Source: Paramyrothecium sp. XJ0827 (lineage: Eukaryota; Ascomycota; Sordariomycetes; Hypocreales; Stachybotryaceae). Taken from it: a stretch of 64,000 bases of DNA. The stretch is from contig JAJFPB010000011.1 in assembly GCA_020881915.1 (NCBI GenBank), positions 496,001 to 560,000 of the forward strand, given 5' to 3'. This document shows positions 52,434 through 63,109 of the stretch, piece after piece. Under the pieces are notes generated by a model. That model had not been told where the DNA came from and made no database searches. It saw only the letters and a list, made by a program, of their open reading frames with translations. The position numbers and the translations under genes are program-made. The stretch's first letter is position 1. Every line of letters begins with the position of its first letter.

Positions 52434-52803
52434 GGAAGTTATTGCTTAGTCACGAGCCCGTCCTGGTATTGGAATTCCATAGCTTGAGTGGGGCAACTGG
52501 GCGACGCTTCATTGGCCGCTTTGTAGGCGTAGGTGCGGACTTATCGGTGGTAGTATGGTGCCTTGTTATCCCCCAACGAGAGAGACCGGTGGGTACAGGC
52601 CGGAGAAGACACCGGAGAATATCCGGCTAATTGCTGGTCTCCCTGGCATATCTGATGAGGTCATTAGCAGAAATGGTAATAAATGCAATGGAAACCTTCG
52701 TTGGATTGCATCCGCTTCTCGCAGGCTTTGATATTGCACGGCTCTATAGCAAGCCGATCTTATTCGTCCTCTTACTTGAAAAGCCATGTGGAAATCAATC
52801 AAG
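52434..52803. other. Upstream region of the third Zn2Cys6 gene
   Basis: The first 60 bp continue the copy C flank. CCGGAGAA occurs twice and CCGG a third time within 52600-52625, spaced about one helical turn, which could bind a Zn2Cys6 protein. No gene. Confidence 0.3.
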
Positions 52804-55308
52804 ATGGACACCAACTCTCGGAAACTTTGACCGCTCCTACCTAACACTCGCCCGACAACGCCGCCGCCACCGCCATCCCTTCCGCCAAAAAGAAATCCTG
52901 TTGCCTGCGATAGCTGTAGACAACGCAAGTCCAAGGTACTTGCAGCTCTCAGCGAGCTTCTTGACTTTGACACACTAATTAATAAGAATAGTGTGACGGC
53001 GCCAGACCTTGGTGCTCAGCTTGTGCCCGCCGTGCTCGAGAATGCATCTACAGCACGAACCCACCCGAATTTCATCTTTTTGCATTAATTAGAGAAAAAG
53101 AGGACCTCGAGACGCGCGTTAAAGACCTCCAAAGATCTCATTCAACCTATCAATTGCTCATTCAAGCCTTGCAAGCCCGAGACGAAGCCGATGCACTTGC
53201 CATCTTCAAACGTCTCCGACAGGGAGCGGACCTTGAATGCATCACACGGCACCTCCAGGCTGGAGATCTTTTCTTGCAGTCACATTTGGCGCCGGAGACT
53301 AGATTCCGATACGAATTTCCTTACCGACCACAAATGCCACAAGCTTTGCTTACTTCCGATAATCCGTATCTCCGATCGTTGATATACGATGCAACCTTCC
53401 TCCCAACAGACCAAGCATCAGACAAATCTCATCCTCCTCGAAATAAGGACTTTAGGTCGCCGTATCTCAAACCGTATATGGCCGCAACAATCGTGGACCC
53501 GCGACTCGATATAATCAAGCCCTCTAAGTGGACGAATGTCTCAAAAGATGATGAATTCTTAAGGAGTATTCTAAAATCATATTTCCTCTACGAATACCAA
53601 TTCTTCAGCGCTTTCCACAAAGATCTCTTCTTAGATGATATGATATCAGGCTCTACAGAATTTTGCTCCTCACTGCTCGTCAACGCTGTGTTGGCAATAT
53701 CCTGTGTAAGTCTTGCTGAGGCACTCCTATTCTTTACCTTGAATTGTCCCGTTAAGTGTGTTGATTTATATCTGTGGGTTAACAAGAGCATTCTTAGAGC
53801 TGCTTACGCAACCTAGACGATGGCACCCAATTTTGGGACCCCCATACTTTCGGATACAAGTTTGCAGCTGAGGCCAGAAGACTTTGGGAATTGGAGCTGC
53901 TCGACCGTTGTTCCATTACTGCAGTTCAAGCCGCAATGATTATGAATATAATATACAATTTATATGCAATGGACAAGGTTGGCATGGCTTATGGCGCCCA
54001 GGCAGTCGCCTTGGCACGAGAACTGAAGCTCTTCGACGACTTTGTTCAGTGGAGGACTAAGCGCGAATTGATAGGACACGGTTTCACGGCCTGGTCTTTA
54101 TATTTTTGGGTCAGGTATATATCCACAACCAAATTGTTGAGAAGTCTGTTTCATCGGAAATACTGATCCATTTCCAGCATAAAATGCTGCTACTTGTGTT
54201 TACCTCCTCTCTTAAGAGATCTACCGGGAACGCAGCTGCCGGATCCTAATTCAGAGCCGGTATGGTACAGTGAGTCCTGGGTGCGTTATCCACTGGATAA
54301 TACGATATACCCACTTCATCACCCTCACTTTTTCAGAGCCAAATGCGAGTTAAGCATCATATTGAATGATGTTGCCGTCGATCTCTTCAGCGACGAGTAT
54401 ATAGGGATAAGAAATGTGTCTCAAGAAAAGCATGCAGACTATCTATCGAACTTAAATACTTGGTATGCGTCACTACCGGCTATGCTGGTTCCGGCCAACA
54501 TCGTTTATCGCTTCCAATTCAACATACAGTGAGTATTATCAAGAGAAGGCCCGCCATCACAATAGCCAGGACAGGATAAGCACCAATAAACATTGAGCTG
54601 ACAATAAATAGTCTTCTATACCAAATTGTTATAATGAATTTGTCCGAAATTTTAGTACATTTGAGGGGCACAGATATTTCAATCCAACCTCATAGCCACA
54701 TCCAACTGATCTTGGATCACTCGAGACGTTGTTTCGAGACTATCATGCGGCTTTATTACCTTCGTCACGGATTTGCAATTCCGGATGGTCACATGTCGCA
54801 TAATTTAGTATTGTTGTCTTATCAAGGCCTTTCGATGCGGCAAACTCTCTCACCTCCTATATCCTCACCTACACCATTAACTATGCAACAGGAAGAGGCT
54901 AGGAGCGCATTGATTCTCGGGACGAAAGGCCTGGATGACCAAGGATCCAATTATTACCTACCTTTCGCAGTTCTTCAGGTGATCCAGAATGAGATATGGC
55001 CGGAAGACAGGAATATACTACAGCAATATATCAAACAACGAGAAGAAGACGAAGAAACACGTCGGCAAAGAGAAACGTACGTGAGATCGCAGTATCCTGT
55101 GGGCTTGAACACACTCATCGATCGGTCCGATGTGAGAAGACTCGACCACCTGCAAAAAGAATTTATAACGTTAGCCAAAGAGAAGGCACAGGACCCAGCA
55201 TCTTCTTTTATATCACACCATGGCAATATTTATGGCTCAACGTCATGGAAGCACACCACTTCTAGTAAAAGCTGGAGAGAAAGCCCGAGACACGAGGAGC
55301 AGATGTGA
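52804..55308 (+). pseudogene. Zn2Cys6 transcription factor with early stop codon
   Basis: Five exons join in phase: 52804-52935, 52992-53705, 53798-54114, 54178-54528 and 54612-55308, with introns of 56-92 bp. The zinc cluster is CDSCRQRKSK-CDGARPWCSAC-ARRAREC (spacing 2-6-6-2-6), split by intron 1 after the third basic segment just as in the gene at 36.2 kb. The regulatory domain contains GYKFAAEARRLWELELLDRC, GFTAWSLYFWVR and HSRRCFETIMRLYYLR. The only ATG in frame before the cluster (52804) is followed by TGA at 52828-52830, which looks like CGA to TGA. Without that stop it would be about 736 residues. Confidence 0.75.
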
Positions 55309-55329
55309 ATATGAATCAGAGCAGCGCTG

Positions 55330-55440
55330 CCGTCAGATCAGATTAACAATCAGATATATCAATCAGATCAATCAATTCAATTCAGATATGGATTTCAATC
55401 AGATCAAACAAATCAGATTTGAGCCTCTGAATATCTGATA
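55330..55440. repeat. Subterminal ATCAGAT repeats, left end of hAT 2
   Basis: CAGAT occurs at least seven times in about 110 bp, often as AATCAGAT. It mirrors the right end (58400-58500). Confidence 0.7.
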
Positions 55441-55746
55441 TATCTGATATCCCCTAAATGCTCTTAAGATGCTTTGACTGTTCAGTTCAAATGTTAGTTC
55501 CTACCCTAGAGCATTCGACGCGACTCCCAATACTGCTTAGCCGTTGGCGAGGCAGTCGACAAGGTGGTAAACCGTGTCTTGCCCCTGACCAGGGTGCGCG
55601 TCCAGGCAGACGATGTCCTGCGCTCTATTTTCAGCGTAAGGTAGTCGTACAGTGACCTTAGCTAGCTCGAAATGCAGGCCTTGTCTCGTTGGCAGCTTAC
55701 TCTTTGAAGTTGCTCACGCGTTGCATGGTACCGTAGGTATTCCTCA

Positions 55747-58394
55747 ATGTCGAGGAGTCCGATAGCGGGCAGCTTGGCTGGCAGCGCGCCATCGAAGCAG
55801 TCACCCTCCTCATTCGCGTGCCTCGGACCTAGACCAAAGAGCATTGCCAAGCAGTACGAAGCGGCCTCTGCACTGGCCTCGACTAATGATTCTTCTGTCG
55901 AAGACCTCTATAAGATCACCTGGGGCCAACGACGCTTCGTGATCGGAAGTTTGCTGGACAAGCGGAAGAGCAGGGGCAGACGCAGCTGGATTGGAAACCA
56001 TGGGCGGTTCCTGGCAGAATTGGAGGCAGACAGCACATCAAGCGGCGACATATGGTGCTGCCGACCCTGTGATGAGAAGGGGACACCGCAATTCTTCAAT
56101 GCACAGTCCACATCTTCGGCACAGGCACACCTTCGGAAGTTGGAACGCCGTTCAAGAAACACAGGATACTGCTGAGGCCTCTAGAGCTCATAGGATCACC
56201 GAAACCTTCCAGCCCGCTTCATCTGACGAGTCCTCCGTCATCGACCTTCAAAAAGGGCGTCTATGAAACGACCGGCTCCGACTGCCACGATTGTTCCCCG
56301 AGCAAAGATCACGCGGATTCGAGAGCTGTCCGTTGGCTACATTGTCGATTCGAACCTGCCGTTTGCCACCCTCGAGAGTACCTACCTGCAAGAGCTATTC
56401 CGGCAATTTGATCCTGATCTTTGTCGCCACGCGCCCTGGGGTCGAACTACGGTAAGGAAGGACCTGGGGGACATATTCACTCAGAAGAAAACGTCTGTTA
56501 GGAAAGAGCTCGACGAGGCCATCACCCAAATACACATCAGCTTTGATCTATGGACCTCTCCAAATAGACTGGCCTTTATTTCGATATTTGGTCACTTTCT
56601 TGACGAGAAGCATCTGTATCGCAGCCGACTACTTGCTTTTCGGCGGCAGGACGGGCAGGTTGGGTCGCACGCCGGCGAGAATATCGCATTCACAATCAAG
56701 AGCGTTGTCCGGGACTGGGAGATCGACTCAAAGCTCGGGGTCTCGATCTGTGACAATGCGAGTAGTAACGATTCTTGTTTGCGGAGTCTCTATGCAACCC
56801 TCGATGCCTCAATGACTCGCGCTGATACTGAAGCACGAACGATGCGGTGCTTCGGGCATATTCTCAATTTGGTGGCCCAGTCTTTCCTCTACGGCGAGGA
56901 TGCTGCTTCTTTTGAACTTCAGTCCGAAGCCTATGGCTTGCTCCAGCAGGTGGAAGAGGACCTTGAGCACTGGCGAGCGAAGGGTCCAGTAGGCAAGCTC
57001 CATAACATCGTCAAGTTCATCCGGGCCTCCCCGCAGCGCACCGAAGCATTCAAAGCACATGCCAGGGAGCAGGAGGAGGCTAAAGTATACAAGCTTGCAG
57101 AGGAGTCGACAGCTGAGCTCGAAGTCATCCAGAACAACAGCACCAGATGGAATTCGACGTACATGATGATCGAACGTGCCTTACTGAAGCAGTCAGAGCT
57201 CAATAGCTTCATCCAGGAGCTGGGTCTAGAAGCAGACGCATCCAAAAGGGCGCCTACAGCTGATGTCCTGACCTCTGACGACTGGAAGGTGCTTAGAGAA
57301 ATTCGCCATGTATTGGAGCCAATCTACCATATGACAATGAGAACACAGGGATGGGGCACGAGCAGTGGCCACGGCCGGCTTTGGGAGGTCATGACTGGGA
57401 TGGAGTTCATCCTAGACCATCTTGAAGACTGGAAGGCCTTGTATGAGGAGGAACCTGCTTATTTGGCAGTGGAAGCGGGGCTTGCAAGTCAGGGGAGAGG
57501 TCGCTATCCCCGACACCCAGCCAAATACGAGAGCGACCATCACGCCAATCAAAACTACCCTCGAGATTTCAAGGGTGCGCGATTCTTGCCCCTTTACGCC
57601 GCCATTGTCAGACGGAAGCTCCGGCTCATTCGCCGGTCGCTCCACGGTTCGACGAGGCCGCCTTGCCTGCCCATTCTCGAAATGAATACGTGCAGAGCGA
57701 CGTTCGCTCTGTCAGTAGCATAGCTAGTATGGAGGGACAAGAGCGGGCCAGCATCAGGGCTAGTATTAATAACGCCTGGATAAAGCTTAATGAATACTAC
57801 ACGCTCCTCGGCCAATCCCCTCTGTTTGCGGCCTCCATCATTTTAAACCCGGATCTTGGCCTCCGATGGCTTGAGGCTAACTGGACCTCGCCAGAGCAGC
57901 TGGGGTGGCTTCGGGATGCAAAAGGTGGAATCAAACATTACTTTGAACGTTGGTACTCGCATGACGACATGGCCCTTAAGGAGGCCGATGTCATGATGCC
58001 CGCCATGACGCTCCGACCTGAACAAAGCAAGTTTGAGCAGTGGGTGCAGAGCCGACAGCCTAAGCTCTCCGCGACAGGTTGTGAGCTTGAAAGATACTAT
58101 AGGCTCGAACCAGAGCAGGTGAGAGATCCTGTTCAATGGTAGATCGATCATAGGAGCGCTTTTCCGCAGCTCAGCAGATTTGCCTTGGATGTTCTTGCAA
58201 TTCCGGCTATGGCAACCGATTGTGAGAGGGCATTCAGCTTGGCAAAGCTTACAGTGACGTCACAAAGACATTCCTTGCTTGGATCGACCGTTGAAGAACT
58301 GCAGTTGCTGAAGAACTGGATCAGGGGAGGTTCCGTCACACTGGGGGGCCTGTGTTGGAGCAACCAAGCTGGGGAGAACCTAGCTTCAGACTGA
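55747..58394 (+). pseudogene. hAT transposase 2, frameshifted
   Basis: An N-terminal BED-type zinc finger is visible (DIWCCRPCDEKGTPQFFNAQ, with His in AQAHLRKLE). After a frame change the main domain runs 56263-57723 with ITQIHISFDLWTSPNRLAFI, LGVSICDNASSND, MRCFGHILNLVAQSF and NNSTRWNSTYMMIERAL, all hallmark hAT blocks. The RNase H-fold insertion continues to WIKLNEYYTLLGQSP. The dimerisation region (ALDVLAIPAMATDCERAFSL) is preceded by an in-frame TAG at 58140 where a second Trp of QWW is expected (TGG to TAG). It is non-functional as read. Confidence 0.85.
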
Positions 58395-58399
58395 CCCAC

Positions 58400-58500
58400 C
58401 CATGCATATATCAGATATCAATCAATCAATCAATCAAATCAGATATGAGCCGTAAACCATCAGTTCAGATCAGATTTGGACTCGGATCTGATTTGATTGA
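58400..58500. repeat. Subterminal ATCAGAT/ATCAATC repeats, right end of hAT 2
   Basis: It contains TATCAGATATCAATCAATC and further CAGAT copies in both orientations, probable transposase binding sites. Confidence 0.7.
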
Positions 58501-58516
58501 TCTGACGGCAGCGCTG

Positions 58517-58889
58517 TCACCGCGTCGCTGATGACGACATCGCCGAGCACGATTTCAGGCTGGAGGTCGCCGCCAAAGGGAGCAACGCCGCAAATACCGA
58601 CCACAAGCGCAAGCTGGATGTTGGGGAAGCTCGTTCGGCAGTTGCTAGCTACAGCGGCGGCATTCACCGTCCCCATGCCGGGCATGTGAGCGAGCACCAC
58701 GTTGTGGCGGCCGACCACACCGGTCGAGTAGGCGTTGGGATCGCCGGGGGCCTTGTTGTAGGGCGGGCCATCGTCGTCCCAGTGGTGGTCGAAGACGGCG
58801 GCGACGGCGTCGGCCTCGCTGGTCAGAGCGCAGATCAATGCTATCTCGAACTCGCGACGTGTGACGGGACGGTGGGGCACAGTTGCCAT
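58517..58889 (-). pseudogene. Nucleoside-phosphorylase-like N-terminus of an NLR-type gene
   Basis: From ATG 58889 the minus strand reads MATVPHRPVTRREFEIALIC, ALTSEADAVAAVFDHHW, YSTGVVGRHNVVLAHMPGMG, VNAAAVASNCRTSFPNIQLA and LVVGICGVAPFGG, then EIVLGDVVISDAV. This is the PNP/UDP-phosphorylase domain found at the start of many fungal NLR-like proteins (followed by NACHT or NB-ARC and repeats) and in stand-alone purine nucleoside phosphorylase relatives. Coding is cut exactly where hAT 2 ends, so the downstream domains are not in the window. Confidence 0.7.
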
Positions 58890-59204
58890 TATGGGGCACG
58901 CGCCGCAGCCGATGTAGATATGTGCGTGATGGGACAGCTCGTTTTGTGCTGTTTCCAACAAGCAGTGGGCTTGCATACAGCTAAGGGCAGATCGTCTTGG
59001 AACCGTTTCCTCCGTATCTTGAACCGCAGCCACCTATGGCCATGTCAAGTTTGCAAGGAGAGTCGTGGACAAGGCTGGCGATGCCTAGACGTGTCTTGCC
59101 GACTCAGCCGCAAAGGTTCTCGCCAATTGGTACGGTGGGCGATAGGGGGCACTGTTGCAAAACCCCATTTGGGTTTAGGGGCTCGACTCCTTAGTCATCC
59201 GAGT
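58890..59204. other. Upstream flank of the NLR-like fragment
   Basis: About 300 bp up to the MULE 2 target site. Nothing coding recognised. Confidence 0.3.
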
Positions 59205-59213
59205 ACCTTTGGC
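59205..59213. repeat. 9-bp target site duplication, left, MULE 2
   Basis: ACCTTTGGC, identical to 62099-62107. Confidence 0.9.
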
Positions 59214-62098
59214 GGGGCCCCATAGGGACACGCCTAGGCGCCTCTCCACTACTGCACGCGTAGGCGTGCGGATTATGTCAGCCCCCAATTTGGCACAACT
59301 CCACAACTGCATTTCGAGTTTTGAGGCTGGCGGGTTTCAGAATCCCGAGATTCAGAACTGCAATGAATTCCTAATTATCAAGCTGAATACAATTCCTGCT
59401 GCTCTTTTCCATCATTCTCAGCCGCCTCCCAGATGTCGCGCATGCCTCTTCTGCTAGAAAATGGATTACTTTCCATCTCTGCCGCTACCTGAGCCTCCAC
59501 CCGATCATCTTCTGCTTTACTCCAATCCAGGTACGCCATCATCTCTTCCTTACTCCAATCTCTAGATCCGGTCGGTGTCGTACAGAGTTTGCCCATCTGC
59601 TTCCAGTCAAGACACCACTGGTAGCTTGCTTTGTCATACCGCAAAGGTAGACCTAATGCCCTCCGATACTGCTGGTTAGTTTTGACGCTACCACGAGGCT
59701 GCGCCTTATACCAAGCATCTCGAGCAGCAACATATCTCCGATAGATAGCTTATGGGTCATCATATCTTAGTGTCGGCGCCACTGATGCTGTTGAAGATGA
59801 TGCTACTGGCGACGTCCCTCCCTGTGTCGATGGTTTTGCTGATGACACTGCCGATGATGCTGCTGTCTCTATACTAACGAAAATGCAGCTAGTATCATCC
59901 CTGCCAGACCCAGCATGTCCGGATAATCCTGATGACGGGTCTTCCAGTGGTCCCCCTTCCTGCAAAGATGATACAGATGCAGATGCTGCTGCTGCTGGTC
60001 GTGCTTCCCCGGATAATGCTGGCGAGAGTGCCACTGGCATTGCTTCTACCTGTGCTGACGATGATGACAAATACAAAATCCCCTCGTACCGTTGAGGGCA
60101 TGCCTTTGACGTCATCTTGTGTCCTAATTTGTGGCATCTACTGCATGTAGGTCGTGCTTTTGGCCGCGCTGCTGCCTGAACTGCCTCGAATGCACTTGGC
60201 TCTCTCTGAGTGCTCGATTGCGATTTACTTGTGGTAGAATTGGCAGCTATTCGATCAGATCGGTGTCGAGGCTCCAATAGCACCTGATGAACACCATGAC
60301 GACTCAAATGCCAATGCGGGTGAAAATGCTCCAAGCGAAGGGTTTGGCCTTGCTCTTGTAGAGCCTTGAGAATATGGGCGCAAGGGAGGCCGTGGGATCG
60401 AGAGAATGTACCGGTACAACTAGGCAGGCCTTCTTTCATAAGCTGCTTCCGCTGTTCTTCAACTTTGCGTAAAGCCTCGTGAGATATCCAGCCACGTATG
60501 GCACTATATAGTGATCCAGAGAGCTCAATTGGTATTCGCATTTGCTGCCTGACTTGGTTGGATCGCAGCTCAGATAATTGATTAAGAAGCGCATGTTTCA
60601 TAGCTCTCCACGCCTCGAAGAGATCTAGCGTAGATTTCTTAAGGTGGCTCTTAAGGAGCCCATGGATACCCTCAACCCGTGAGGTGACCACATTACCAAA
60701 GTGAGGGTGCTGGTCGACCCAGGCCTTAACGAGCTTTTTCTTGTACGGATCGAGCCAGTTGGACTTGATGTAGCCAACCTCTTCGAGATATTGAGGCAGA
60801 TAGCGCTTTTCAAGCTCTTGTACGCGCTGGTCAAATGCCTGTTCATCTGACGACCTCATAATCGAATGCCAGTGGTTGAAAAAGTCATTCCAGTCGCTCA
60901 GACCTTGCTGATAGGCCTCAGACCCTTGCTTATGGTGTACGAATGTTGGCTGGCAATAGCGGAGGACCGCCTTATTCGCATGCCACAGGCATAGCAGAGA
61001 GATCGAAGACGGAAAGCAGCTCTCTACAGCGTTCATACAGGCCTTATCACGGTCAGTCAGAATAACAGATGGAAACCTTGTGTTGCAGAGTTCATACAGG
61101 GACCTGAGCCGGTCCAAGGCCCATATGAAGTCCTGCTCAGCCTCGCCATTAAGGAATGCGAAGGCGATACAGAAGGATCGCTGGCAGGCATCAACACCAA
61201 TCATATCAAGCAGCGGCATTCCGTATTTGTTCGTTTTGTATGTGCAGTCCAAGAAAAGTAGATTTGGGTAAGCCTTCAAGTATGCCAATGACTCCGGATG
61301 GGCGAACAACACCGCCGTGATTCGGTTATCTGAGTCAAGCTCATCCGGTTCCAGAACCCTTCCTTGTCTAGCTGGTTAGCAAAAGCATGTATAGTGCTCT
61401 GACCCTCACAGAGCTCTCGTTTGCTATCTGCGATACGGTTGTAGATATCTTGCTGGGTTGCAATGGTATTCGAGTTCTGGCGAATATAAGTCCTGATATC
61501 TTTTGGCGCTACACCAGCGTTCGTAAGGCGGCTGATTGTTGACCTGTCCACATCCGAGAGCTGCCGATGGACTGGATGTGCTGATTTGTGCCAGCTTGGT
61601 TCATGGTTGTGTGAAGAAAATTGTGGATCCGGACGATGCCTTAAAGACCAAGTCGTCTTATCTAGGATTCCTTCGCGATGATAGAGAACCGGCAGTTGGT
61701 TCCTCGCGTAGTAGTCTTGCGCTGGCGGTCCCTTGAGGCGCTTGGTGGCCGACACCATCGATCACATGCGTATGTGATAATCTGCCTGCCGCTGGTTGAT
61801 CGCGACGATCTCCCAGTTATGAACGCGTATCCTCTTGGTGCTGCCCATTCATTGATAGCTGTGAGTAGAGCCTCTCGCGAGTCGTACGTGCCCTCTGGCG
61901 GAAGCACATCATCAGGAAATGCCGTCTGCGCCATAACGGCAACCCCTGAAAACTACGGTTGTGGTTAGCAATGGCAGCAATAGCCGCAGCCCCTGAGAAA
62001 TGCAGCTGTGGAGTTGTGCCAAATTGGGGGCTGACATAATCCGCACGCCTACGCGTGCAGTAGTGGAGAGGCGCCTAGGCGTGTCCCTATGGGGCCCC
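59214..62098 (-). mobile_element. MULE (Mutator-like) DNA transposon 2
   Basis: Terminal inverted repeats of about 100 bp start GGGGCCCCATAGGGACACGC, and the two arms appear almost identical. They are flanked by a perfect 9-bp duplication ACCTTTGGC (59205-59213 and 62099-62107). The encoded transposase is closely related to that of MULE 1, and the outer ends share GCCC(C)ATAGG. Confidence 0.93.
59378..61934 (-). pseudogene. MULE transposase 2, few lesions
   Basis: From ATG 61934: MAQTAFPDDVLPPEGTYDSR and YACDRWCRPPSAS (FAR1-like zinc domain); the frame changes near 61740. It then reads HREGILDKTTWSLRHRPD and IRTYIRQNSNTIATQQDIYN, and changes again near 61330. The long main part (61312-59750) has LLFLDCTYKTNKYGMPLLDM, VILTDRDKACMNAVESCFPS, LLCLWHANKAVLRYC, the SWIM-like SHGLPCAHILKALQEQGQ and the zinc knuckle CSRCHKLGHKMTSKAC. 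It stops at TAA where MULE 1 has CAA (LRYDSPQ), then continues in the conserved tail MRYDKASYQWCLDWKQM to 59378. It is better preserved than MULE 1. Confidence 0.87.
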
Positions 62099-62107
62099 AC
62101 CTTTGGC
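62099..62107. repeat. 9-bp target site duplication, right, MULE 2
   Basis: ACCTTTGGC, identical to 59205-59213. Confidence 0.9.
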
Positions 62108-62586
62108 TGGCCTGGGAAATGTACTGCGGACTAGCAGCGGACTCGCGCGGTAGCCTTTAGCCAGTCGAAATTCCCAGTCACTATACTTTTTGGCGTCGCC
62201 ATCACATAGATGCTCACAACACCATGTCCGGGACATGGTTCTGACTATTTGAGTCGATCTTTCTAAACAACCTCACTACTCAATCCTTACTTTCTATTCG
62301 CCATTGAAACTCCCCTATTTTAGAAATGGCGAAAACTTAGCTGCTCATTCCTCTTCCATTCGCATGAGCAGCAGCTTGGTGAGCCCATTCGGGGTCACCG
62401 CAGTAATCCCGCTACTGGTCAGCAGCGGACTAGCGCAGCAACCTCCTGCTTAAATGAGCCTAGCGACTTCATCCACCATAGGGAAGGGCGATATTGTTGT
62501 TCTTGTTATATTAAACACTCAATGGATACAGGACTTCCCCTTTTTCTCCCTTCCCGACTTTCACCTCCTCTCTTCTAGGTACCGAA
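62108..62586. other. Intergenic, presumed promoter of the hypothetical gene
   Basis: About 480 bp without a recognisable gene. A pyrimidine-rich stretch precedes the downstream ATG, as is common in fungal promoters. Confidence 0.35.
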
Positions 62587-63109
62587 ATGGGCCCTCCTAA
62601 GATCCCCAGAGCATGCCTACTGCATCCAAGCCGGAAAAAGCACTACGAACTCTTCACCACCGCGTATGTTGGCGCGAACTATTGCGGCCGTTGCGGCTTG
62701 GCCAACCCCTTTCGGCCCCAGCATCAAGCCAGGTCCAAAACTCCGGCACTTCCGGGTCCGTACGATGAGGTGGTGGAAGTTGAGGACTCTCCTCCACGGG
62801 CAGTCAGTCCGGCAAGCCAGCTACTGCGTGACAGGCAGAAGCCGGTATCCTCTGTTGGCATTGGACGTACGGCTCAACTACTCCCTAACGAAGAGTCTAC
62901 TCCCGGCGCAGTGAATACACGGGCACGCATACCCCCTCCTGCGTTGTCAAGCAATCCCCAGTTCATGACCGTCGCATCGGCGGCCAGCCGGGCCATTCAG
63001 AATTCAAAGGCTAATACCAGGAAGCCAACAAGACATCGAACGGGATACCAGTGGGTACATATTAGCCTCCTGCTTGTGAGCCTGGAGACCAGATATTTCA
63101 ACGGGCTGG
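62587..63109 (+). pseudogene. Hypothetical protein N-terminus, cut by hAT 3
   Basis: From ATG 62587 the frame gives MGPPKIPRACLLHPSRKKHY then NYCGRCGLANPF, a single CxxC knuckle, followed by a Pro/Ser-rich stretch and RKPTRHRTGYQWVH. The frame continues into the end of hAT 3 (starting at about 63110), so about 174 native residues remain. No family recognised. Confidence 0.4.

Larger units (their letters stand above)
55322..58516 (+). mobile_element. hAT-like DNA transposon 2
   Basis: The ends match as inverted repeats: CAGCGCTGCCGTCAGATCA on the left (55322) and its complement at 58498-58516. Both subterminal regions are packed with ATCAGAT and ATCAATC motifs. The interior is a hAT transposase gene. 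The 8 bp outside the two ends differ (AATCAGAG versus TCACCGCG), so no target duplication is present and the two flanks come from different genes. Confidence 0.85.

Noticed and set aside
58686..59225. Plus-strand 179-codon frame opposite the NLR-like domain
   Set aside because: Antisense shadow of a clear nucleoside-phosphorylase-like coding sequence.
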